Shown: piece after piece, positions 1 to 11,067 of the stretch
Layout of the letters: each line of letters starts with the position of its first letter
Position numbering within the stretch: the first letter of the stretch is position 1
Source: Anaeramoeba ignava
Lineage: Eukaryota; Metamonada; Anaeramoebidae
DNA length: 64,000 nt
Assembly: GCA_028826165.1 (NCBI GenBank)
Contig: JAPDFW010000094.1
Coordinates: forward strand, 197,501-261,500
Reading direction: 5' to 3'
Notes under the pieces: generated by a model
What the model saw: the letters and a program-made list of their open reading frames with translations, nothing else
Database searches by the model: none
Told to the model about the DNA's origin: nothing
Position numbers and translations under genes: made by a program

Positions 1-18
1 AAAAATTTAAATTAATTT

Positions 19-2532
19 TCAATGTGTTGGCATAAAAGGATCAGGAAAATCATCTTCACTTAATTCAATTTCTCCTGGTTCTTCTTTTTCTTTCTTTTGA
101 TATTTTTTAGTATCAATTAAAATTGGAAATTTTTCAACTTCACTTAATAATTTAGAATTTGTATAAAAAGGAGGAGAAAGTTCTTTCCAAGAAAGATCTG
201 ATTTTTCAAGATCCCAAGGATTAACACTTCTCATCCATTTAACACTTGATGCTATTGAACCAGTTTTTGGATTTCTTCTTGAATAATGAATTACTTGACA
301 ATTATGGATTCGATTTCCTTTTTTTGCATTTTCTAAACTTAATTCTCGAAATCTAATTTGTGAAATTTGTTCAATCAAAACCATAAAAGTTGAAATGATT
401 TCTCCATGTGAAACAATAATAACTTTTTTTTCACTGCATTCTTCTTTTAGAATACTTAAAATTCTATCTAAACGAAGACAAACAGTTGCAATAGATTCGC
501 CTAAATTTTAAATTAAATTTTAAATAAATTTTAAATAAATTTTAAATAAATTTTGATTAAATTTTAAATAAATTTTAAATAAATTTTAAATAAATTTTAA
601 ATAAATTTTAAATAAATTTTGATTAAATTTTAAATAAATTTTAAATAAATTTTAAATAAATTTTAAATAAATTTTGATTAAATTTTTATTAAATTTTAAA
701 TAAATTTTAAATAAATTTTAAATAAATTTTAAATAAATTTTTAAATAAATTTTAAATAAATTTTAAATAAATTTTAAATAAATTTTAAATAAATTTTAAA
801 TAAATTTTAAATAAATTTTAAATAAATTTTAAATAAATTTTGAATAAATTTTAAATAAATTTTGATTAAATTTTGATTAAATTTTAAATAAATTTTGATT
901 AAATTTTAAATAAATTTTTAAATAAATTTTAATTAAATTTTAAATAAATTTAGATTAAATTTTTAAATAAATTTTGATTAAATTTTAAATTAAATTTTGG
1001 ATTAAATTTTAAATAAATTTTGATTAAATTTTAAATAAATTTTAAATAAATTTTAAATAAATTTTAAATAAATTTTAAATAAATTTTGATTAAATTTTTA
1101 ATTAAATTTTAAATAAATTTTGATTAAATTTTGATTAAATTTTGAATAAATTTTAATTAAATTTTAAATAAATTTTAATTAAATTTTAATTAAATTTTGA
1201 TTAAATTTTAAATAAATTTTAAATAAATTTTAAATAAATTTTAAATAGATTTTAAATAAATTTTAAATAAATTTTAAATAAATTTTAAATAAATTTTAAA
1301 TAAATTTTAAATAAATTTTAAATAAATTTTAATTAAATTTTAAATAAATTTTGATTAAATTTTGATTAAATTTTAAATAAATTTTAATTAAATTTTAAAT
1401 AAATTTTGATTAAATTTTGATTAAATTTTAAATAAATTTTGATTAAATTTTAAATAAATTTTAATTAAATTTTGATTAAATTTTAATTAAATTTTAATTA
1501 AATTTAGATTAAATTTTAATTAAATTTTGAATAAATTTTGATTAAATTTTGATTAAATTTTGAATAAATTTTTTTTGCTTTTTTTTATTGATGTTTTTTT
1601 TTAGACAAAATTCTTACCACTTGGAGGAGCAAAAAAAAATGAATCTCTTTCTCTTCTTTGCATTTGATGTTTGAATTTTTTCCATCTTTCTTCACTTGTA
1701 AGACCTTCAAATTGACCCCAATCTCTTTCTCGAAGATAAGTTGCAGTGTTCCATCTTGCATCAGGTAGATCTAAATAAGCTGCTGTTTCCATTGCTCGAA
1801 GATATTCACTTGTAAATGCTCGATCAAAATATGGTGAAATATTTTCCCGAATCCATTTTCCTGCAATTTTTGCTTGTTCTTTTCCTCTTTCTGTTAATCT
1901 CCATAAAGAAACTAAGAAATTAAAATTGATTTTGAAATTGAATTTAGAATTGAAATTAAAATTGAAATTAAAATTTAATTTGAATTTAGAATTTATTTAG
2001 AATTTATTTTGAATTTTGAATTTGAATTTATTTTGAAATTGAATTTAGAATTTAGAATTAATTTTGAATTTAGAATTTATTTTGAATTTAGAATTTATTT
2101 TGAAATTGAATTTGAATTTATTTTGAATTTATTTTGAAATTGAAATTAGAATTAAAATTGAATTTATTTTGAATTTAGAATTAATTTTAAAATTGAATTT
2201 ATTTTGAAATTAGAATTTATTTTGAATTTAGAATTTATTTTGAATTTAGAATTTAGAATTTAAATTCATTTGTGTTTTTTACCTGGACGCTTTAAAAATT
2301 CATCAGGAAATTTCTCTTTGGAATGACGGAAATAAAAATTTCCTTCACTTTCACCATGTCGAACAAAAACTAAATCAATAGGAAGTTTTTTTGTTGTTTC
2401 TTTTTTAAAAGGTAATTCTTGTTTATTAGAAGAAATTGAAAAATTAAATCCCAAATTATTTAAATTGAAATTTTGAAAAAAAGTTTTAATTGTATTTTCA
2501 ACTCTTTTTTCGTTAAAAATTAATTTAATCAT
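19..2532 (-). CDS. Histidine phosphatase (phosphoglycerate mutase-like), 3 exons
   Basis: Exons 2532-2283, 1911-1618 and 500-19 join in frame (phases 1 and 1) to a 341-residue protein. The phospho-acceptor motif VRHGESEGN has RHG at residues 58-60; LTERGKEQA follows, then RERDWGQFEG, which carries the probable acid residue, and the second catalytic histidine in VSHGE. Family knowledge: these enzymes transfer phosphate through a phosphohistidine on sugars, small molecules or proteins; the substrate cannot be told from sequence. The C-terminal 90 residues are lysine/glutamate rich and look unstructured. No signal peptide or membrane segment is seen, so it is probably cytosolic. Its start faces the 3' end of the ADP-ribosylglycohydrolase gene across a 460-base repeat-rich gap. 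Confidence 0.88.
501..1617. repeat. Intron 2 of the phosphatase gene, 11-mer AT repeat
   Basis: The intron is nearly all an imperfect 11-base repeat, AAATAAATTTT, alternating with TTAAATTTTGA. It starts and stops within a few tens of bases of the splice sites. No conserved reading frame or other element is visible inside. Confidence 0.9.
1912..2282. repeat. Intron 1 of the phosphatase gene, TTTTGAATTTAGAATTTA-type repeat
   Basis: The 371-base intron consists of short related words (GAATTTA, TTTAGAA, TTTTGAAATTG), a different repeat family from intron 2 of the same gene. Confidence 0.85.
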
Positions 2533-2645
2533 TTTAAAAGAAAATGAAAAATAAAAGAAAAATGAAAATGAAAAAAGAAAAATGAAAATTGAAAAATTGA
2601 AAAATAAAAATGAAAAATTGAAAAATGAAAAATGAAAAATTTGAT
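2533..2645 (-). promoter_or_regulatory. Upstream region with TTTTTCATTTTT motifs
   Basis: Read on the minus strand, the bases just upstream of the phosphatase ATG carry several copies of TTTTTCATTTTT and TTTTTCAATTTTT. The same motif lies within about 100 bases of most starts in the window, so I take it as a core promoter or 5' UTR element. No TATA box stands out against the AT background. Confidence 0.5.
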
Positions 2646-2652
2646 TATAAAA

Positions 2653-2990
2653 ATTGTTTCATTCTTGGAAATTATTTGATTATAAAAAATTGTTTTATTC
2701 TTGGAAATTATTTGATTATAAAAAAATTGTTTTATTCTTGAAATTTAATTATAAAAAAATTGTTTTATTCTTGAAATTATTTGATTATAAAAAAATTGTT
2801 TTATTCTTGAAATTATTTGATTATAAAAAAATTGTTTTATTCTTGAAATTTAATTATAAAAAAATTTCCCGAAAAGAAAAAAAATTTTTTATTCTCGAAA
2901 TTATTTGATTATAAAAAAATTGTTTTATTCTTGAAATTTAATTATAAAAAAATTTCCCGAAAAGAAAAAAAATTTTTTATTCTCAATTTT
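2653..2990. repeat. Short tandem repeat, about 32-36 base unit
   Basis: About nine copies of a unit built from TTGTTTTATTCTTGAAATTA and TTTGATTATAAAAAAA. A longer variant carrying TTTCCCGAAAAG appears twice about 90 bases apart. The array lies between the 3' end of the ADP-ribosylglycohydrolase gene and the 5' end of the phosphatase gene. A reading frame runs through it only because unit lengths are near multiples of three; I do not call it a gene. Confidence 0.8.
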
Positions 2991-2992
2991 TT

Positions 2993-5900
2993 TTAATCTT
3001 TTTTTTCTTCTTTTTCTTCTTTAATATTCTCATTTGATTCTAAATCAACAGAATTAGATTGAATAGGAATTTCCTTAAGATCCAATTTCGCCAAAAGTTT
3101 TCCAGCCTCTAACAAAGAATCTCTACCGACATAAAGACCTTCAAAAGATCTATTTTCGATATTTTTAAACCAACGATTTGGGATCCAAGAAGATCCATAT
3201 AACGAACCAATCAACGCACCGAGAATAGCAGCAACAGTATCAGCATCGCCGCCCAATATAACGATTTCTTCGAGAGCTTGCTCGGGATTTTTACCGAATT
3301 TTCCCATGATATAACAAACAGAAGCAAGAGCATCTGCTGTGCGAATTTGGAACGTTTTACCGAATTCATTAGGTTCTGTAACAAGTTCCACTACTTGAAG
3401 TGGAGTCATTTCCTTATGCAAACATTCCAAAACAACTTCAAGTCTTTTTTTGATGAGCTCAACCTTCGACATATTGATTAGTTCATTGATCCATTGATCC
3501 GCATCAAAATCTTTTGGATTCATCTTTGTAAATTTTGCTATTGAAAATGCTTGTAGAAATGTCCCTTCAATTGCTTCAGGATGCACGTGTGTAGGAAGAA
3601 GCGCCAATCGCACTGCTTCGTGCATTACTTCTTGGCTTGCATTTCGAAAACTAAATCCAATTGGTGATATTCTCATTAATCCCCCATTTGCATATGAACC
3701 TTCAGGAAAAATCATTGTTCCTGATTCTCGATAGTCTATTTCTCCTTGGGATATTTTGCGAAGGATTTTGGAAACTGATGGTCCATATCCTCTTTGTGGA
3801 CGAGAATCAAAATATCGACCTTTTATTTTATATTTAAATAAATTAAAATATAATTATTTATTTTTGTTTTTAAATTTTTACCATAAGTTTTTGCTAAATG
3901 TTCAGCATTTAATCCTTGATTTTTAATTAAACTATCACAAACAGCAAGTGTCATTTCAGTATCATCTGTATATTGACCACTAAAATAAATTCAAATTAAA
4001 TAAATTCAATTAAATAAATTCAATCAAATAAATTCAATTAAATAAATTCAATTAAATAAATTCAATTAAATAAATTCAATTAAATAAATTCAATTAAATA
4101 AATTCAATTAAATAAATTCAATTAAATAAATTCAAATTAAATAAATCCAAATTAAATAAATTCAAATAAATAAATTCAAATAAATAAATTCAAATAAATA
4201 AATCCAAATAAATAAATTCAATTAAATAAATTCAATTTAAATAAATTCAATTAAATAAATCAAAATTAAATAAATTCAATCAAATAATCCAATTTAAATA
4301 AATTCAATTTAAATAAATTCAAATTAAATAAATCCAAATTAAATAAATTCAATTAAATAAATTCAAATTAAATAAATCCATTTAAATAAATTCAATTAAA
4401 TAAATCCAAATAAATAAATTCAAATTAATAAATTCAAAATTAAATAAATTCAATTAAATAAATTCAATTAAATAAATTCAATTAAATAAATCAAAATTAA
4501 ATAAATCCAATTTAATAATCCAAATTAAATAAATTCAATTAAATAAATCCAATTAAATAAATCCAATTAAATAAATCCAAATTAAATAAATTCAATTTAA
4601 TAAATTCAATTTAATAAATTCAATTAAATAATCAAAATTAAATAAATTCAATTTAAATAAATTCAAAATTAAATAAATTCAATTAAATTCAATCAAATAA
4701 TCAAAAATTAAATAAATTCAAATAAATAATCAAAATTAAATAAATTCAAATTAAATAAATTCAATTAAATAATTCAAATTAAATAAATTCAAATTAAATA
4801 AATTCAATTTAAATAAATTCAATTAAATAAATTCAATTTAAATAAATCAAAATTAAATAAATCCAATTAAATAATCCAAATTAAATAAATTCAATTAAAT
4901 AAATTCAAATAAATAAATTCAAAATAAATAAATTCAATTTAATAAATTCTATTAAATAAATTCAATTAAATAAATCCAAATTAAATAAATCCAAATTAAA
5001 TAAATTCAATTAAATAAATTCAATTAAATAAATTCAAATTAAATAAATTCAATTTAAATAAATTCAATTAAATAAATCCAAATTAAATAATTCAATTTAA
5101 ATAAATTTTAATAAATTCAATTTAATAAATTCAAATAAATAAATTCAATTAAATAAATCCAAATTGAAAATTCAATTTAATAAATTCAATTTAAAATAAA
5201 TTCAAATTAAATAAATCCAAATTAAATTCCAAATTATTTCCAATTAAATAAAATTCAATTAAATAAATAAAATTCAAATTAAATAAATCCAAATTCAATT
5301 AAATAAATCCAAATTAAATAAATTCAAATTAAATAAATTCAATTAAATAATCCAAATTAAATAAATCCAATTAAATAAATTCAATTAAATAAATTCAATT
5401 AAATAAATTCAAATTAAATAAATCCAATTAAATAAATTCAATTAATTAAATTCAATTAAATAAATCAAAATTAAATAAATCAAAATTAAATAAATTCAAT
5501 TAAATAAATTCAAATAAATAAATCAAAATTAAATAATCAAAATTAAATAATCAAAATTAAATAAATTCAATTAAATAAATTCAAATTAAATAAATCAAAA
5601 ATTAAATAATCAAAAATTAAATAATCAAAATTAAATAAATTCAATTTAATAATCCAAATAAATAAATTAAATTAAATAAATTCAATTAAATAAATTCAAT
5701 CAAATAATCAAAATTAAATAAATTCAATTTAATAATCCAATTTAATAATCCAAATTAAATAAATCCAATTTAATAATCCAAAATTAAATAAATTCAATTT
5801 AATAATCAAAATTAAATAAATTCAATTAAATAAATTCAAATTAAATAAATCCAAATTAAATAAATTCAATTTTAAATAAATTCAATTAAATAAATTCAAT

Positions 5901-6689
5901 TAAATAAATTCAATTAAATAAATTCAATTAAATAAATTCAATAAATTCAATTAAATAAATTCAATTAAATAAATTCAAAAATTAAAAAATTAAATTTAAA
6001 TAAATTCAATTTAATAAATCCAAATTAAATAAATCCAAATTAAATAAATTCAATCAAATAATCAAAATTAAATAAATTCAAATAAATAAATCCAATTTAA
6101 TAAATTCAAATTAAATAAATTCAATTAAATAAATCAAATTAAATAAATCCAATTAAATAAATCAAAATTAAATAAATCCAATTAAATAAATCCAATTAAA
6201 TAAATTCAATTAAATAAATTCAATTAAATAATCAAAATTAATAAATTCAAATAAATAAATTCAAATAAATAAATTCAAATTAATAAATTCAATTTAATAA
6301 ATTCAAATAAATAAATTCAAATAAATAAATTCAAATTAATAAATTCAATTTAATAAATTCAATTAAATAAATTCAATTAAATAAATCCAAATTAAATAAA
6401 TTCAATTAAATAAATTCAATTAAATAAATTCAATTAAATAAATTCAATCAAATAAATTCTGTTAAAAAATATTTTACAATCTTCTTTCATTTGAATCTAA
6501 AAAACTGTGTACTCTTTTATATTTTTTTTGTAATTTCTTTGGTTTGCTAAATTCACAATTTGCTCCTAAAATATCTCCACAACAACAACCTAATAACATT
6601 CCAAGACATCTATCAGTTATTTCATCTTCAGAAAGTTTGTCAATTAATGTTTCATCTTCTAAAGGTGGTAAAATTTTTGATAAAGCCAT
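2993..6689 (-). CDS. ADP-ribosylglycohydrolase (ARH/DraG family), 3 exons
   Basis: Exons 6689-6478, 3979-3882 and 3819-2993 join with phases 2 and 1 into a 378-residue protein. The metal site is visible as YTDDTEM (residues 74-80) and the C-terminal GGDADT followed by VAAILGALIGSLYG (from about 293). YANGGLMRISPIG near 146 also matches the family. ADP-ribosylglycohydrolases use two Mg ions to remove ADP-ribose from proteins, or O-acetyl-ADP-ribose as in ARH3. The length matches ARH3-type enzymes; which linkage it cuts is not decidable here. The C-terminal 30 residues are acidic and lysine rich. There is no targeting signal. Intron 1, splitting the N-terminal helix from the TDDT motif, is 2.5 kb of simple repeat. 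Confidence 0.93.
3980..6477. repeat. 2.5 kb intron made of a TTCAATTAAATAAA repeat
   Basis: Intron 1 of the ADP-ribosylglycohydrolase gene is an almost unbroken array of TTCAATTAAATAAA and one-base variants (TCCAAATTAAATAAA, TCAAAATTAAATAA). The array stops a few bases from each splice site. No open frame of note is present. Confidence 0.92.
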
Positions 6690-6803
6690 TTTTAATTTTA
6701 ATTTTAATTTTAAATTTTAATTTTAATTTTAATTTTAATTTAAATTTTGATTGAAAAAATGAAAATTAAAATTTCGTAAAAAATTTTTTATTAATTTTAA
6801 TTT

Positions 6804-9469
6804 TTATTTGCGTTGATTTTCTATTGAACGAGAATAATAAAATCTTTCTTGTAACTTCCCAAACAGTTCAAAAGCTTGAGTAAAAGGGAGATTTTTCTGT
6901 TCAAAAATAACAAAAATCATGCAAGTTTCTGATCTTCCAGCAAAAATCCAATATTCTTGACTTTGTAAAATAATTTCTTTTGGTGATGGATTTCGATTAT
7001 TGAAATCTTTAAACAATGAAAGAATATAACGAATATTTTTCTTTGAGAAATGGGAACGATTTTTAACGGAAAAAAACTGTTTCATGTTAGTTAAAGGAGA
7101 CCAAAAAAAGATGATCGGATTAAGTGGGAACTCCTCATGTTTTTGCAAAGATAAATCCCCAATATTGATCCCAATAGTAAAGATCTCGTTTGCAATCATC
7201 ATCTCCAATTTCTGATAAAAAGAAACATCGATCGAAACTTGAGGATCGACAATGAAGACAATGATAATTTTATAGACTTGGTAAATAACCAAACTGTTTT
7301 CTTTTTCCTCTTTCCCAGTAAAAACCCTGATTGTGTTGAACGCAGTATTTGGATCCTGAATATTTTCCGGTCCCATGACAAATCTCGGCAATTTATTCCA
7401 CGATACATTTCCCTTATTGGCTTTGGAAACTGTCTGATTCTCTGGCAATTTGCTGTCAGTTTGGAAAGAATCAAAATTATAAATTAAACTTTTCATTTTT
7501 TGCTCATTGAAACTTTGAGAATTCTTCATTTTGTGCAATTTTCCTTGGTTTTTAGAAGAAGTAATGTCTTTTTGGCTTTGGGTTTTATGTTGAGAAATGA
7601 AAGAGGTTTCTTTGTTTTCTTTGAAGTTATTTTGAATATTTAAATTTGAATGTTTTGTTGATTTGACTTGAACTTTTGTTAAAAAATTTTCAAATTCTTG
7701 ATCTTGTTTATCCTCTTCATTTGAACCCATTTTAACTGAAAACAATTTCTTTGATAAAAATTCTGTTAATAAAATTGTTTGTTTTTCGTTTAAAGAACTC
7801 CATAAAAGTTGATCTTTATAATAAAAGAGTGAATATTTAATACTTGGAAGATTTAATTCTATTTGATTTAAAAAGCATTGAACTCGAAGGAAAATTTTTG
7901 GGTTTAAAGAAAGATAAGGGATTCCTATATTTAATATAAATTTGAATTAAATTGGATATTGATTTAAATATTAATTTAAATATTGATTTAAATATTTGAT
8001 TTAAATATTAATTTAAATATTAAATATTAATTTGAATATTAATTTAAATATTAGATTTAAATATTAGATTTAAATATTTGATTTAAATATTTGATTTAAA
8101 TATTTGATTTAAATATTTGATTTAAATATTTGATTTAAATATTTGATTTAAATATTAATTTAAATATTAATTTAAATATTAATTTAATTATTAATTTAAA
8201 TATTAATTTAAATATTAGTTTAAATATTGATATAAATTTGAATTAAATTTGAATATTAATTTAAATATTAATTTAAATATTAATTTAATTTAAATATTTG
8301 ATTTGAATTGCATTTGGAAATGTTTTCAAAAATACCATCAAAAACAACATTTATTGAATTATTTATATTTGATTGTGAATAATCAATTGATGTTAAATAA
8401 TTTGGCATAAATAAATCAAGTTTATTTTGTAAAGTTCTTAAAGAAAATCGTTCTAAAATTCTTTTAAATGATCCATGAAAAAAACAAAACATTTCATAAG
8501 CTTGAGTAAGTATTTTTTGTAATACAGAATTATTTTGCATTTTTTTGTCTATATTTGAATTTATATTTGCTTGATTTTTAGATTGAATTGATGGATTCGT
8601 TGTGACCTTTTGAATTTTTTTTTAAATTTAATTATTTTTCATATTAAATTGTTTTTCAAATTTAAATTGTTTTTAAATTTAATTGTTTTTCATTTTAAAT
8701 TGGTTTCAAATTAAATTATTTCCAAATTAAATTGTTTTTAAATTTAAATTCTTTTTGAAATTGAATTGATTTTGAATTTGAATTGTTTTTGAATTTAAAT
8801 TATTTTTCAATTAAATTGCTTTCCAAATTAAATTGTTTTTCAATTTAAATTGTTTTTGAAATTTAATTATTTTTCATATTAAATTGTTTTTCAATTTAAA
8901 TTGGTTTTGAATTAAATTCTTTTTGAATTGTTTTCCAAATTAAATTGTTTTTGAATTATTTTTCATATTAATTTCAAATTAAATTATTTCCAATTTAAAT
9001 TCTTTTCCAAATTAAATTCTTTTTCAAATTAAATTGGTTTTGAATTCTTTTTCAATTTATAATTACAAGAATCATCCAAAAATTTGGTTCACATTGAAAT
9101 AAATTAAATCTTTGCTTTTGTAAATGAACAGATAATCGATTTCTTTTTTGTTCAAAAGTTCTTATCAAAAAAAATAAAAATAAAAATATAAATAAATAAA
9201 ATAAAATCAAATAAAATCATTTCGATAAAATAAACAAAAAAATCAAATCAAAAGAAATAAAATCTTGACAAACAAATTCTGTAAATAATAATTTACTGTG
9301 TAAATGTTATTAATCCTTCTGCAAAACCAATTAAAGATAATTTTTTTTGAATATGAAATTCACTTGGAAAAAAGTGGATTATTTTTGATATTTCGGATTT
9401 TTGTGATTCTTGTAAAGAAGGATTAAAAACAGCAAAAGAAAATAATTGAGGAGAAATTATATAATTCAT
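6804..9469 (-). CDS. CCZ1: Vacuolar fusion protein CCZ1 homologue, 4 exons
   Basis: Exons 9469-9297, 9160-9067, 8606-8336 and 7924-6804 join (phases 2, 0, 1) to 552 residues. The first longin domain reads FSFAVFNPSL..., then IIHFFPSEFHIQKKLSLIGF and CEPNFWMILV, the CCZ1 pattern in which a phenylalanine-tryptophan pair ends the strand. The middle segment has SVLQKILTQAYEMFCFFHGSF, then ...YYKDQLLWSSL, and the C-terminus ends QEYWIFAGRSE...FVIFEQKN as in the third longin of CCZ1. A low-complexity insert of about 110 residues (roughly 250-360) follows the second longin. CCZ1 pairs with MON1 as the guanine exchange factor for Rab7 on late endosomes; MON1 is not in this window. HPS4 is the nearest alternative, but length and segment order favour CCZ1. 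Confidence 0.85.
7925..8335. repeat. CCZ1 intron 3, TTTAAATAT repeat
   Basis: Array of TTTAAATATTAA and TTTAAATATTTGA units filling the intron. Confidence 0.85.
8607..9066. repeat. CCZ1 intron 2, TTTTTCAAATTAAATTG-like repeat
   Basis: Imperfect 16-18 base units of AAATTAAATTG plus TTTTTCAA or TTTTTGAA fill the intron. It is unrelated in sequence to the neighbouring CCZ1 intron 3. Confidence 0.8.
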
Positions 9470-9662
9470 TTTAAAATTAAATATAAAAAAATAAATCAAA
9501 AAAATAAATGAAAAAAATAAAATGAAAAAAAAAATGAAATTTTGTTTTATTTAAAAAAAAGAAAATTGAAAAAAAAATTTATTTTGTTCTGTTTGTCAAA
9601 AAAATAAACTCTTCTTGTCTTTATTTTTTCTGAATCTTGTTATTTTTTCTGTTTAATTTTTT

Positions 9663-10030
9663 TTAACCGAAAAATATTTTCTTCATAAAATGAATAACCA
9701 AAATAAACAGAACAAAAGCTCCAAAAACTGTTAAAACCATTTGCGGTGAGAGTGGAATTCCTATTGTAGAAAGACTTGAATTCTCAGAATAAATTCCAAA
9801 ATGACTTGAACCTCTTCCAAGTGAAGATTTTGATTTTATACTGAATTTTTATTATTTTAATAAAAAATTTTTTTTTAATTTATTTTCTTTTATTAATTTC
9901 TTTTATTTATTTATTTACCTTTTTCCTTTTCCTGACTAAATTTTAATTTTGAATTGTTTTATTAAAAATTAAAATTTAAATTAAATTAATAAATTAGATT
10001 TTAAATCATTTATAATTAAAATAATACCAT
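9663..10030 (-). CDS. SEC61B: Sec61 beta subunit, ATG-only first exon
   Basis: The main exon (9840-9663) encodes SLGRGSSHFGIYSE, then GIPLSPQMVLTVFGAFVLFI and VIHFMKKIFFG: the short cytosolic stretch, proline-turn and single tail anchor typical of Sec61 beta, the small subunit of the ER translocon. It has no in-frame ATG at its start. Upstream, 9935-9919 is a 17-base exon (acceptor TTTAG, donor GTAAA) and 10030-10028 is an ATG directly followed by a GTATT donor. Joined, they give MSGKGKS...SKSSLGRG, 65 residues with phases 0 and 2 matching exactly. That is shorter than the usual 80-100 residues, the loss being at the N-terminus. Protein identity is strong; the microexon model is inferred from splice signals. 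Confidence 0.82.
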
Positions 10031-11067
10031 TTTAAAAAAAAATGAAAAATGAAAAATGAAAAAATGAAAAAATATTTTTGGATTTATTTTAATATTTATT
10101 TTAAGATTTATTTTAAGATTTATTTTAAGATTATTTTAATATTTATTTTAATATTTATTTTAAGATTGATTTTAAGATTTATTTTAAGATTGATTTTTAA
10201 GATTTATTTTAAAGATTTATTTTAAGATTTATTTTAAGATTTATTTTAAGATTTATTTTAAGATTTATTTTAAGATTGATTTTAAGATTTATTTTAATAT
10301 TTATTTTAAGATTTATTTTAATATTTATTTTAAGATTTATTTTAAGATTTATTTTAAGATTGATTGATTGATTGATTAATTGATTGATTTTAATGATTGA
10401 TTGATTAATTGATTAATTGATTGATTGATTGATTAATTGATTGATTGATTGATTAATTAATTGATTGATTGATTGATTGATTTTAATAATGGATTGTTAT
10501 TGGTGATTGATTAATTGATTGATTGGTAATTGGTAATTGGATTAATTGGTGATTTTGGTAATTGGTAATTGGGTAATTAATTGATTGGTAATTAGTAGTG
10601 GTAATTAGTGGTAATAATTAATAATTATTATTTTATTATTAGTGGTAATTGGTAATTGGAAATTGGTAATTGGTAATTGGTAATTAATTGATTTATTAAT
10701 TATTGGTAATTGTAACCCAATAATTATTGGTAATTGGTAATTGGTAGTAATTAATGGTAATTGGTAATTGATTAATTGGTAATGGTAATTGGTATTATTT
10801 GATTAATTAATTAATAAATTATTGAGTTTTTAATTAATTGGTGATTATTTTGACAATTTGATGGTAATTTGGTAATTGGTTGATTGATTGATTTTAATTA
10901 GTGATTATTGATTGGTGATTAATTAGTAATTGATTGATTAATTGGATTGGTTGATTGATTAATTGATTAATTGATTGATTGATTGGATTGATTAATTGAT
11001 TGATTGGAATTTTAAGATTGATTGTTTGTTTGTCATCTTTTTAAAAAATTTGTGATTTTTGAGGTTT
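10031..11067. repeat. Intergenic simple repeats in three blocks
   Basis: From 10040 there is a short TTTTTCATTTTT cluster (minus strand, upstream of SEC61B). From 10075 to 10360 runs a 13-base repeat TTTATTTTAAGAT. From 10360 to 11030 it changes to TTGATTGATTAA and then TTGGTAATTGGTAATT. No gene is seen. Confidence 0.85.

Noticed and set aside
1912-2282. Telomere-like TTTAG words
   Set aside because: TTTAGAATTTA words are irregular and intronic, with no long array of a single telomeric hexamer or heptamer.
2653-2990. CRISPR-like array of about 36-base units
   Set aside because: There are no unique spacers between units, no cas genes and a eukaryotic setting; it is an ordinary tandem repeat.
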